Shown: positions 1 through 12,185 of the stretch, one piece after another
Numbering within the stretch: the stretch's first letter is position 1
Layout: each line of letters begins with the position of its first letter
Assembly (NCBI GenBank): GCA_027886175.1
Contig: JAJNNQ010000004.1
Location: 20,865,001 to 20,929,000, forward strand
Source: Phylloscopus collybita
Taxonomy: Eukaryota > Chordata > Aves > Passeriformes > Phylloscopidae
Direction of reading: 5' to 3'
DNA: 64,000 bases
The notes under the pieces: generated by a model
Told to the model about the DNA's origin: nothing
Database searches by the model: none
Seen by the model: only the letters and a program-made list of their open reading frames with translations
Made by a program: the position numbers and the translations under genes

Positions 1-1678
1 AGCTCAGTGTCACTGCTGTGCCTGGGGAACACTCGAAAAGAGAAACATTTGAAAAAACAGAAAATGAGGATGTTTCTCTTTAAGACAGGCCTTACAGTTT
101 ACAAAGTATACTTCTCTCTCAGCTCAGGAATAATATTATTTTCCAAAGCATTTTGGAAAGCCAGGAAGGCTTAAGGAGACAGTGAAATAAAGGGAGGATG
201 GGGCAGGTTCCCTGCAGGGTTAGACTGAGGAGAGAACTCTGCTTGCCAAAGAAACAGATCAGGCTGGCAGCAGGTCTGGGCATCACCAGGGCCTTTTCTA
301 ACCAAAATAATTAACTTGAAGAGATGTAGAATTTTTGAGTTTAGGAAAATATCTAAAGTCTTCCTAAAAGTGAATTGGTACAATTGCAGATATTAGGAAT
401 TTTTAGAGATGTGCAGTCCCATGGCCATATTGATAGGATCCTTGTTTCTTGTACCTTCTGTTGGCAATGCATTTCACAGATTCTATATGCCTTAGTGAAG
501 GCATATAGAAGAAGAGTGGAGTTTTTCAGATTTAAATGTACTTTCTGCCTCTGTTACGAGAGTAAACAGAGTAATAATTTACTTTCTTCAGTGTTCACTA
601 TTCTATCTATCATTCTTCTCTTACACATTTTGACTAAAGAAAAATATCCTATTTTTCACTCCTTGTTTTTTTTCATAGCTTTGATCGTTTCTTTTTCTCT
701 TCTGTAGAACCCTTTTGTGTGTTCTATATTTTTTTTTTCCAAAGAGTGTAACCAGAATCACAGACAATTGAAGGAGGAAACTGTTTCACTCATTTCTAAG
801 ACAGACTCATAATAACATACCTTCTGTGAGCAAAATAAACTCATCTAGCTGAGGAAAATCCTTAAAATTCCTGAGAGTGCTTTGGAAGTGCTTGATTTAG
901 TACTTTTGGTGGGTTGATAACACAGAGTTTGCATTAACTTCACTCTCACCCTTCTGCTTTTTCTGAGCTGCTTGGTATCTGTTTAGATGAGGATTTTCCA
1001 GGGTTATAAAGGACTTTATGGAACCTTTGCCCCATCAAGTTTCAAATCCCATCAGACTCCTTTGAATAGCCCATTCTTATTGAAAAGCATTTCTCTGTAT
1101 CTATGGATGTTTAGAGAGCTCTTTAAATACAAAAGAAATAATGTAAACAACTGTTTCTTTCAAGAATTCATTCAGGATTTGGGCCCCTACTTGTAAGTCT
1201 GGGTATGTATTTTAACTCCATTGCTTTCAAATGGAAGAATTTATTTTCATTTTCATATCGAATACTGTGACCATTGAAGTTAATTGTACAGGGATGGTTC
1301 TCATGTCTGGAGGAATTGCTGAAAACCTCTGTGAGAAGACAGAAGATTTTTCACACTTACTAATTCTATAAATTACTGTCAAGGAGGTTCATGAAGACAA
1401 CTCCACTGAAAGTTCAAACTGAGCCAGTGGTGATGGTCCAGAATCTTCTGTGGGCTGAGGCCAAGGTGTTCCACCCTTCCCATTCCCACCACAATTACAA
1501 CCTGTAATACATTTTGTAATGCTAATTCAGGTAAGGGTCAGGAAAATAAACCTCCATGTTCCTGCTGTGTTTTATAGTGCTGGAGATTTTTAGTCCTCTC
1601 CCTTATCAAAGGCAGACTCAAGGCGCTGCATCGCTAGGCGAGAACTGCCAGCTTTTCCTCTTCTTGTTCACTGAACAA
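1..1678. other. Intergenic DNA, nothing recognised
   Basis: This AT-rich sequence carries no open reading frame with recognisable protein similarity, no CR1 tail and no splice-bounded exon that I could connect to a gene. It lies more than 24 kb upstream of the POF1B promoter. The short frames present are of the length expected by chance. Confidence 0.6.
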
Positions 1679-1799
1679 TCAGATTCCTTGGCAATGCAGA
1701 TGTCCACCACTTTGCCTCATCTGGGTAGGAAATAAGTATGAAATTTCCAGAAATATCATCTCCAGGGGACCTGGTAGGAGAAAACAAAAAGGATTTCTG

Positions 1800-2035
1800 C
1801 TGAAATCACAAGACCAGTTAGGTATGCAAAGCTGCGTCTCATATCTGCAGGCAGTTGCCATGACTATGGATGTGCATTGGATAATTGCAGCACCAATGAC
1901 TGCTGGCATTTGCACACACATTTATCCAATTAGGATGTGCAATCAAAGTAATTTCATGCACAAATTAGCTGCACAATTGTGCATGCCTCCTGCACATGTA
2001 ATTGTATGCCTAATTGGTCTGAAAGTCTTGTTCAC
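1800..2035. promoter_or_regulatory. Candidate conserved non-coding enhancer-like element
   Basis: The segment is dense in homeodomain-type cores. TAATT/AATTA-like sites occur near 1927, 1950, 1963, 1997 and 2009. It also has octamer-like ATGCAAA near 1824 and ATTTGCA near 1906, and many TGCA/GTGCA words. A perfect 14-bp palindrome, TGCACAATTGTGCA, occupies 1970-1983. This composition resembles developmental enhancers in the gene deserts near transcription-factor genes; DACH2 and POU3F4 lie in the wider syntenic region in human, from memory. Conservation cannot be seen from one sequence, so this is an inference from motif density. Confidence 0.35.
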
Positions 2036-2070
2036 AATGTACGTCTTGATTTTTACTGTAATATGACATA

Positions 2071-2737
2071 AAAAAGTTTCATTTGTAGAAATGCTAATTT
2101 TGTATAATGTTAGCACTTAGAAATAACTCCGTGTTCTCTTTATATATTTCACAAAATAAACATTTCTCTGTGTGCTACCTGTAGGCAATGTGAGCTCACA
2201 ATCCACAATGACAGTTGAAAATTTAACTTTCTTCTTGGTTTTTGATAATTATAGCCTTAATAAATCCTATAAATACTCCATTCTTTGTGTAGAAAAAGGG
2301 CCACAAAATTGCACTACTTCTGTTTCTTCTATGCTACATATAAAGTAAAATAATACTGTGGTAGGAATCCTTGCATGGGCACATTGTTAAAATATTGCCA
2401 TAGTTTTGTTTTGCCATCAAAAGAAAATTTACTAAGCAATATATTTAGTTCATATAAACATAAAAGCCCTGTAGAAAAAAATCTGGAATCAGTGAAGGCA
2501 TAATTTTATTTGATATAATAATTCAAGATCTGGTGATATGCTTGAACCAAGGCTTTGTTAAAAGTGAGTTTATTTGGTTTATAATCACATTTACTGAAAT
2601 CATGGGGGTTTATTCTTGTTTATAACAATGAAACCAAAAGCTTAAGAAGGGGTCCCTATTTATCTGCTTTTTCCTGGTGTCTTCTGTTCTTCTTCTCCCT
2701 TCCAGTGGTGAGTTGTGACCAGGCTGTGTAAGGGAAG
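2071..2737. other. AT-rich intergenic DNA, nothing recognised
   Basis: No gene, RNA or repeat family is recognised here. The sequence is AT-rich single-copy-looking DNA between the candidate enhancer and a degraded CR1 fragment. Confidence 0.55.
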
Positions 2738-2832
2738 CAGCTGCCCCATTCTGCCGTGGGCACTGACACCTTGCACTGTCCCAGGCCACTCCAAGCCCGT
2801 CCAACCTAGCTTCCAGGGATGGGGAAATGCCC
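2738..2832 (-). mobile_element. CR1 LINE 3' fragment (degraded)
   Basis: Read on the minus strand, the segment follows the typical CR1 3' region: a CATCCCTGGAAG block, then the GGTTGGACGGGCTTGGAG block and the TGCCCACGGCAGA block. The terminal repeat of the family is missing and several positions have decayed, so this is an old, 5'-truncated and internally damaged copy. CR1 copies typically lack most of the element because reverse transcription aborts early. Confidence 0.7.
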
Positions 2833-5231
2833 AACCCTCCTGCATTGGCTCCTCACTGTGCTCTCTATCCACAAATGAACCCTAAAACACTGGAAGTTCC
2901 CATGCCAGAGTCTCTTTGCTTCCTTGAGGATGGCAAACAAATCTCTCCATCCTGCACTTGGAAAGTAAGGAATCAAAGCCAGCAGGCAGGGGATGGGGTT
3001 TAGCTTTTGACTTCTCCTGGACCACATCTGGATTAAAAACCTCCTCACTCTGTAAAACCGCTGCTTGCAGCATTCAGATAAAGTTTAGTTGCCGACCTTC
3101 TTTTCTCACTCACTTTTTAAAGTGACATAAAGCAGGAATCTTCCCAGTCGTCCAGAGGTGGAGTTTTGCTTATTTGGAGCAGAAAATCCCGACGGGAGCC
3201 GCGTCTATCACTGCTGCTGGTGTTTCTTTAATGAGTCATCTCCCTCCCCTGAAGGCACAGAGCAAATCCCATTTCTTTTTGCTTGGTTTTTAAAGTACTT
3301 TGGGGAGTGCCTATCCCAGCAACACCCAGCCTACTTACACTCGTACAGCTGAGAGCATTTTAATACCTGCATTTGACCAAATCCTGTTCTTCTGCAGCCA
3401 CACTGGTCAGCAGCAGAACTGGGGGAACGCAGGAACTGCGGCTGAACAAATGGGGAGCTGACCGTGGGCAGCTCGGAGCTGGGGCTATCGTTTCTTATCC
3501 TGGATTTATTTCTGCTCCAGCACTATTTTTCCATTAAAGCACCAGCAGAGAGAGCTGTTCTCTCACTTTCCCACCAGCGGCGATTCTGACGTTCCCCGTG
3601 GAAATCAGGCTTCGCGCAGGATTTGATGAATCTCTGACCCCAGCAGCTCCTGCAGTGATCTGCACGTTTTGTGTCTAAAAACAAGAGTGTTGTAAATGTC
3701 CAAGGTACTCAGCATTTGCTCCGGGACTGAATCTGAACGTGTCTACTCAGACATTTGGAGGTTTTGTGTATATCTAAAGGCAGAAATTCTGCTTTTGTAA
3801 ATTCAAATAATCCCACCAAGACTGACTTTAAGACATGTATTTTAATGAAAGTAATTTTAGCATGTTTTATGCATTTTGCTTATCTTGAAAAAAACCTGAT
3901 CCTTGTGATTATTTTTAAATTTACTTTGAAAGGTCAGGTTAATTTATAAAACATAATTCCAAGTTCTGACATCCTTTCAGCTTCTTAGGGCTGGTTTCTG
4001 TGTACTTGTACAAATCAGGATGTGCTGAGCTGCAATTCTTGTCCTCCTTATTACTGTCCTGTTCTGCTTCCTTTTTCTTTTGTTTCCCCAGCAATCCAGC
4101 ACATCATTTCCCTCCACCTTGCCCACACTCTGTTTTCTCTTCAGCCTCCCTGCATTCATCTGCACGTGGTTTTCCCTTCTAGACACTCCTTGTTTCAGGG
4201 CTCAGTCTCTTTCTCTCTCACCCAGGCTGTCCCTGCCCTCTGTGACATTTCTCACCCACAAGGATCCTCGATTTTATATCTTCTCTCATCTCCACTTCCA
4301 TACCCAGCTCCGTGTTCCTCTCTGCCCTGCCGCTGCCATATTTCCTAACAGCAGCTTTGCTTTCATTGAACCCTGAGGGAAACAGCATCACCTTCGTGAG
4401 AGGAGTGTGGTCTCAGTCCCCACAAAACCACGGGGACAGAGGCAAGTCCCCCTGAGCCAAAGGCTCACAGAAAACCTGCCACAGTTTGTGATAAGCCAAA
4501 CATTCACACAGAGGCTGGCAGTGGAGGTGGCAACATCTGCATGTGGCAGTGAGAGGGTGAAAATCAGGTCTGTCACACCAAACACATGGATCCCTTCCCA
4601 GCCACTTCCTGAAGGGTTCTCATCCAACCTCCCAGCAACCCCATTTGGAAAACTGGGAAACAATGCCTGCTGCCTTTGGATGATTTTGCTCAATAATTGG
4701 GTCTTTGAAGCCTGGGCCTTTGGCTCCTCTCGTGAAGCACCTGGCCCTGCTGAAGGTGTTTGATGGGGCTGTTTGTCTCTGTCCCTACAGTCACTGCCAC
4801 AGTGCTCAGGCTGCCAAGCTGGGCAGCCATATGTCACCGTGGCTTCTGTGAAATCCGGGCCTTTGGTCAGGCATTTTTCTTTCAACTAACTGGAGATTGT
4901 CAGATATTCAACAGAAGCGTGAGAAGTGTCCACTGGTGGATGTAAGGTGATGGCTTTATGAGCCTTGAGGTAAGCGAGTGGTATAAGGTGATATAAAATG
5001 GGCACAGAATTTGAGACCCAGCAGTAAAAAATTGTCAATAGCACAGAATTAGGTACCCACAGTAAATGCCATAAAGGGATTTTATGGGTTGTGAAATGAT
5101 TACCTTTCTTCTGATTCCTGGGAAGATGGAAACAAACTCTTTTTTAACTTCACTTATTCTTCTTGCTGTTATTATTTTATATCCAAATTACAGTGTGACA
5201 TTTATTTTCATGGGTCTATTCTTGCCTGTAT
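2833..5231. other. Intergenic DNA with a local CpG cluster
   Basis: No gene is recognised. The part from about 3185 to 3625 retains more CpG dinucleotides than its surroundings, in contexts such as GACGGGAGCCGCG, GGCGATTCTGACG and TTCGCGCAGG. It could be a small distal regulatory element. Frames at 4388-4885 (-) and 4022-4376 (+) have no recognisable domain and are probably chance ORFs. Confidence 0.5.
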
Positions 5232-5366
5232 GGAATCATAGAATCCCAGAGTGGTTTGGGCTGGAAAGACCCTTAAAGCCCATCCAGTCCCACCCTCTGC
5301 CATGGGCAGGCATACCTTCCACTAAGCCAGGTTGCTCCAAGCCCCATCCAATCTGGCCTTGGACAC
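5232..5366 (-). mobile_element. CR1 LINE 3' end
   Basis: On the minus strand this is a well-preserved CR1 tail: GTGTCCAAGGCCAG, GGATGGGGCTTGGAGCAACC, CTGCCCATGGCAGAGGGTGG, then TTTAAGGGTCTTTCCAGCCC and a terminal GGGATTCTATGATTCC. It covers only the last ~135 bp of the element and contains no part of the coding region. Confidence 0.88.
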
Positions 5367-8300
5367 AAAGATATTTAGGACATATTCTCCTACTACTCTG
5401 GAGGTGTAAAAGCATGAAAACTACTGGTATATGGATGCAGTTTATAGATTTATAACAATGTAAAATCATCATTTTTCCAGTCTTCTCTCACATTTTTTAT
5501 TTACTCATACTGTGTTGTACTCAGGATGGGGGTATTGATAAGTGCAGATACCTGAAGAAATGTTCTGTCACTTTTCTCAAGAAAAAAAGTTTTGATCAAA
5601 GTATTTGCTGCATGGACAGAATAAATTATGCAACTTTTACTTAATTAGTAGTACATATTTATAGGCACATTAATAGAAAAGTAACTACTGCTTCCTGGGA
5701 TTTTTGCATTAACTTTAGTAAAAATCCACAGTTGGTCATGCCAAGAGTGAATGTTTACTGCTTTAGAATGAACATTGCACTATTTTGTCTTAAAAAACAG
5801 CAGACAAATGCCCATGATGCTGGTTACTGACAGGTGAACAAGGGATAGTAAGTGCCAGGAGTATATTTTCATGGAATTTTCATGTGCAGTTATTTAATTT
5901 AGGATTGTAGTTATTGTGTCTGTTTGTATCAAGCCATGTAATTGCATTATACAGATACACGTTCAGACACAGTTTTTATTTGCATCCAGAAAGAAAATGT
6001 CATTAGGGAAAATAATTTCAGATCACCTACTTTTGCATGTCTTGCTGGCACATAAGTGGTATTTGGTATGGAAAATCTGCTAATGAGCAGAGCAGTATCA
6101 AAGTTGGAATTAAAAATCCACCCCCTAGAATGAGTAGCAAGGCTTAAATGATGGAAACTGAACTGCTGGGAGTTGTCTAGTATGTAGTCAGTGAATTGAT
6201 TTTTCATTTCTGTGATAGTTCTATGGAATCTAAAAATTGGTTGGTTTCCTAGAGGAGAAGCTATCAAGGACTGAGATTTAACTGTGTCTTTTCCTCATCC
6301 CTGATAAATGGAATTATGTGTAGCTTTCAATGCACTTCATTTTAGAAGATTTAGTGAGGACCATGATGTGAAATCATGAACCAGTGAGCTCATGAACAAA
6401 TGCCTAGGGAAGGCTTCTTGATCTCACAGCTTATTAAGGAGAAAACTATCTCAGATTTGAGTGTAGCACCCTGGTGTGGTCCTGAAGGACACCAGAACCA
6501 TAAAATCTGCATGAAATAAGCAGCTTCAGCCATTCTGCTTGTGGCAAGTTGCTCCTTATCCATTCCTATAGCTGTGCCTGTGCAGTGATTTGCTCCAGGG
6601 GGAATTACCCTCAGATCTTCACTCCAAGAAGGCAAATTTGTAATCTGACCAACAGTGACCACTGCACAAAAAACCCCTGCACAGTTGAAAACAGCAAAGA
6701 AAAAGTAATTACACATATCCCCAACATCAGCTGTGTGAGAAGTCTGGAACCCCAGGGCCTGGCACAGGTCTGTTCCACACGTCTGTCAGATTGGAGTGTG
6801 GGGTTTGTGATGTCAGTAGAACATGTCAGTTAAGTGTTGATTTTTAGGGAGTAAACACTAGAAAGTGAACAGGCTTGCTACTTGCAAAGTATGCTTGAAT
6901 GACAGCTGTTCTGTTTTCCTAAATTTCAGCAAGCAAAGTAGCTTGAAGTGTTCAGGAGCTAAATCTGTCAGCTTTCTAATACAAAGGAAATTTTGCGGGG
7001 TTGGAGCACTGACAGAAGTGGGGGTGGAAGCATGGTGAAGATCAAAAATCAGAAATAAATAGAGCTTTACTTTGCACTTTAATTTACATTCTTGCCATAT
7101 TTTAGAACCCAAGGCAGACACACTTTAGGCCACAGCTAGTGAAAAATATTTCTGAAAGGCTGTGGGTGTTTGTAATCTCCCTTCCTCTCAACATTCAGGG
7201 ACGGTCAGAGTCAGGGCAGGACTGGGAATGTGAGGTTGAACTGTGCATCCCCAGGGGGGATCCAGCCAGACCTTCCCCTGAACTTGCCCTGGGTTTGTTA
7301 CATCTGGTAGTAAATGATAATAGTGACATAACCTCTCACCACTCTCAAACTCTTGGTATCTGGTGCATGGTTAGAAATTAATAATGCTTTGGGTATCGTA
7401 TCTTTGTTTCTGCAACTGTCGCTATTGGAAGCTCTCTGTGTGCAGATTCTATTTAAATTCCCCTTTTCTTTTGATGTCTCTGTCAGCATTTGAAGTTGAC
7501 TGATACTTATCACAGAGTGCTTGCTGCCTGCCCTGGTTTCCCCAGTGCATACCCCATGGCCCTCTTGCTTAATGCTGAACAGGCAAAGATGCTGGCAAGC
7601 ATCAGACATGCAGGCTAATGACTTAGGCTGGCTTCTGAACCTAAAGGTTTTGCCATTTTGGTTGTAGTATATTTTTTTGTTTGTTTTGATTTTTCTCTGC
7701 AAAAGGTAAGGGGTATTACCCTCAAAACCCCTCTCAGTGTGAAAGCACCTAAGGAGTTAGCGGAGCTAGGCTGGCAAACTGGGTTTAATACTTGGTGAGC
7801 ATTCAATGATACATCCTGGAGGTCTTGAGTGAGTCAAAGAAGTAGTTTAATTCATAGTTTTCAGTATATTTCTCCTGCTGGTAGGTTAGTCACTTGAAAA
7901 GTGGCCATATTTTACTGTCAGTACCATTGGAAAAGAAATAGTGCTTGTGTCGGTATAAATGAGAGAGAAGTGTTACCAGAAGACAAATTTTTGACGAGTG
8001 TTCTTCTGTTGGTACAGATGGCATCTGTGTATTTTTATCACTATAAATCACTCACAGTTGGAGTCATACTTAGTCCAATATCTTGCTTTATGTTTATTGA
8101 CATAATCACAGTTTTAGAGATGATATTAATCACTCAGTTCTTTGGAAACATTTGGATTGGTAGATGAAAAAACATATTTATTTTGAGAAAGCAAATGGTA
8201 CAATTAATTTTCACATATTTGTACATTTGCAAATAATAAACAAACTATATTGCAAAGCAGTGAATTAACACATTGAAACATTGATTTGTAAGCCTTATTT

Positions 8301-8371
8301 TTCTTCTATAACACACTGCAGGTGTGTGATAAATCAGGACTCCTACACTACCAGAAAATGCACCAGGGAGA

Positions 8372-8399
8372 GTGCATTTAAATTTAAATTTAAATGCAC
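8372..8399. repeat. Perfect 28-bp palindrome
   Basis: The 28 bases read identically on both strands. They begin GTGCATTTAAA, continue through a (TTTAAA)-rich centre and end TTTAAATGCAC. A further partial copy of the half-site, CTTTAAATGCAG, follows directly. No gene is adjacent. Confidence 0.9.
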
Positions 8400-8540
8400 C
8401 TTTAAATGCAGACTGTATTCTTGCAGTTTTCTCCAAAAGTCCTAGCATGTTGGTAAGATTCCTCAAGAAGTCTTGAATTTTTTTTTAATAATGTTACAGT
8501 TTTTTCCTGCTGACCACAGCAGAATGAGCTGGGAATGGTG

Positions 8541-8563
8541 CTCCCAGCTGCACCAGCTGGGAG
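8541..8563. repeat. Perfect inverted repeat (10-bp stem, 3-nt loop)
   Basis: CTCCCAGCTG at 8541-8550 is the exact reverse complement of CAGCTGGGAG at 8554-8563, separated by CAC. The stem is too short for a pre-miRNA. No transcript is evident here. Confidence 0.85.
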
Positions 8564-11500
8564 GAGAGGATGGGAGAATTACACAAAGGGCTTGGATCAA
8601 ACCAGCTTTTTCCTTCTCTTCTTTTGGGGCTTGCTGGTGCCTTGTTTGGCTGGGAGCAGAACCAGAGCAGTTCCTCTTGCACTGCACAGGTCCCTCCTGC
8701 CAAGGTGGGAGCATCTTCTCCAAAGCCAGGAGCACAGATGGGAGAGCAGAGCCATGGGCACCACTGCTCCTACTGCTGAGTTTGTCTGACTTGGACCATG
8801 ACATCCACATGATGAAATGGACTGTGAATCCCTGCTGATGATGCTGGGACTGTTCCTATCACAGCAGGAATGAGCTGTAGGCTCTGCTCCCCTTTGTCTT
8901 TGTAGAAGGGTGAAGAGGGTGAAGATGGAGCAGGCTTGCTCCAAGCTTTGCAAACAAGGGGCGATGGCCTGAAAGAAAACAAAAAGAATGATTTTTTCAT
9001 TTTCTCAATGAAAACCATTCCATTTGTCCCCTGCTTTCTACAGGCTGTGTGAGAGAAGCTGCCCTGCATGCACAGCAGATGTGAGGTGATGCCAACTGGT
9101 TGTATAACCCCTGTGACCTGATCAAGATAAACTTCGTACTCACAGGCTTTTTCACAATTAATGCTGTTTTCCTCTTCTGAACCTCAGCAATTACCCAGTT
9201 GAATTAACTTCGAAAGAATGACATTCAAACTATGAAATACTTAAATTCAGCTAAGATGTAGCCAGATAATTTTTCACCGGTAACATTCATTGAAAACGAT
9301 AAGAAAATGTGTGTTTCTATAGGCAGACACACCCAACCTAACCAGTTTCAAATTTGTACACACTTGCATTAGCAAATTGAAGCTTGCTTTGCTCAACTGA
9401 AGCATGAGTCATAAAGATATCAAAGAAAATAACATCCAAAATTCCACCTGAAGAGTAACACATAATTAAAAAATTGGTTGACTCAAAGGAGCAGCTGTGT
9501 TCATAAGCAGAATTCTCTTCAATGACCTTGTGTCTGTCTAAATGTGCCTTTACACAAAGGGCCAGCACTCGCTGTCCCTGTCCCTGGGAGCCCTCTGAGC
9601 AGTCAGCACAATTATTCCAAGAATTCAGCATAGCTTTGGTGCTGCTGGGGTGCAGGAAGGTGGGGGGTGGGATTTGTGCTTGGTTCTGGTTCTTGTAGCA
9701 CTTTTATCAACTCTGGTTTAGCGTTAATGACTGTGGGTAGACCAGGAGGACAGGGCATTTGTGTTCCTGCTGTAAAATCTAATCAGAAACAGTTCCCTGT
9801 CTTCACTGGATCAGTGAAATTCAGTTGCCACTGTACAGGAAAAGGGAAAAATTCTTCACATGTTTTTTTTCTGAGAGGAGTAATTCCATGAAGTCCAGGA
9901 CAGTTACTCTGTATTTACTGCCCTGTGACTGTGGTCATAATGTGCCTCCCTGGATCTGAGAACTCTCAGAAAACTGCGGGAGAGGATCACGCTCTGGATG
10001 TTGTAAGGGGGAGAAAGGAATATTGCAAAAAATAATTTGCCTAATTATCTTATAAATCCATATTCACACATCCATACATTTATATTTAGGTATTTACACA
10101 TCATAGCAAAAGGGACATCAAAAGCCCCCCAGCTGAAGCTGCTGGGATGAGCTGGATCAGCTTTGCCTGGAGCCTCTGACGTGAGAAGGGTTTGTTTACT
10201 ACAAGGACTTGGAATTCTGCAATACAGTGCAGGCAGGAGGTAGAGATGGTTTGGAGGAGGTAGGGATTTACCTTGGATAACCTAAAATTCATAATAGAAG
10301 CAGAGAGAAAAAAGCCTTTCAAACACATTTTCCTATCAGATGAGAATCCTCACTGTCTTACCACGATGGGTCTAGCACACTCAGATAGTGGGTTTTGTGT
10401 AGGAATGACTTATAATAATTCATATATTGAGGTGTTAATAATGTTTAGAATAAACTCAGATGTATTAAATATACAGTATTAACCATGTTTGTAAACAGGA
10501 ATTCCTGCTATTAAGAGATAATTGGGTGTATTTGTAATTAACTAGCATTCTCTAGTGGAAATGACATGCATTATACTTCCTATATTGATTCAAATGTAAT
10601 TAATATTACATACAAGACAGACTTCCTTCAAAGGAAAAAAAAAAATTGGGAAGAGCTGGAGCCATAAGAGCTCAGAATTGAGGTATTAAAGTGCAATTCT
10701 TTGGGAATTTCCCTGTGGGAGATTAAATATCAGACATGTCTGTAATGCCCTTTTAATCTCAGTGACCTCAGGAAGGTCTTTACTTCTTTACTTCCTCCTT
10801 CTTCCACTGTGACAGAGGTTCCAGCGGGTGGTAGCTTCTTATATAATCTTTAATAATGTTATGATGCAACAGAAAACGCAAACCACGATGGGAACTCCAT
10901 AGCAAAATACTGCGTAATTATTTCTTGCACTCGATTGTAAGTATAGAGCAACACTAAACCAACAAAATAATATTTAATTCACATGTAAAAAAACTATTGC
11001 TGGAGTTACAATCTGGGAATTGTCAGATATGAGAGAGCAGAAGTTGTTTCTCCACATGTGCAGGAATGCCCTTGGTGAGTTGATAAGGCAGATTGTGCAA
11101 TTTTCCTATCAAATTTTGTAAGATTGCTGCTGCAAGATTTCTGCCATCTGCACCTCATTTCAGTGAGACCGGCTGTGCTGGTGGTCCTTTGGCCACATCC
11201 ATTTCATAACTGCAAAATCCATCTTTTAGGCTTGGATTTCACTCAAAATAAAATTTGTAAAGAAAAAATATAAAATGGCAAACTGTACCACCAGCCCCTG
11301 CCCTGCCTGTCCCTCTGCACTTTGGATGTAGTGATTTCCATGTCATCTTCTTCCTCTGTTAATGGGAATGAATATCCAAAAATACCATCAGGATCCCTTT
11401 TATCTGAGTTGTGGTGGTGTACAGAGAGCAACAGATTAGACAATGACATGTAAGCAAAGATTAGATAGTATTGAAGCAAGGTTTTATAAATCTGCTTCAG

Positions 11501-12150
11501 TCATCACAGATGAAGGAGGTATGTAATAGATGGGATTAAAAGTATTTGTAAGTATTAAGATAATTTGAAAATTCTTCTTGATAACTTGCTGCCTTGAGTC
11601 GGAATGAAAGAACAAAGTTTTACTGGCATGCATTTACAATTTTTATTGCGAAAATACTTGTTTAGATGCTTGGTGTCAGAAAAATATAAAATACTGGATG
11701 TGAAAAGGTGTTAAGGTCTACATGTGAACTACATCAAAATAATTCAAATAATTGAACCTTGCAGTTCCACTCTTCTGTTTAACTGAAATGTTGTTTCTAT
11801 AAAGATTTTTCTCCCTACAGGTACTAAGACTGTCCTCATTATTTGTCTTGACACAGTATTTAGATCAAGACCTGTAATAAGACACATAAGACCTGTTGTT
11901 TACTAGGATTATAACCAGGTTTTACAGTTTATATTTGTGTACACAGGCTTAGCTTCATGAAGCTCTGTTGGCAGATGAGGACCATGGTTGTTCCTACATC
12001 TTCTTTGTGGTTTTTGACAAGTATTTTCAAAAGCAAAGGCCCGACATTAACTAATCTTGGCCTAATCTTCAGCCTGGTGCCTGACGTCCCTGTTACTTTG
12101 GGGAGAATTCGGTTGTTTTGAACATCCTTTAACTGGCTTTGAATGTTACA

Positions 12151-12185
12151 TATTGGAATATTATATATTGGAATATTATATATTG
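12151..12185. repeat. Short tandem repeat, 15-bp unit
   Basis: The unit TATTGGAATATTATA is present twice in perfect tandem and is followed by the first five bases of a third copy. It lies in otherwise AT-rich intergenic DNA. Confidence 0.85.
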
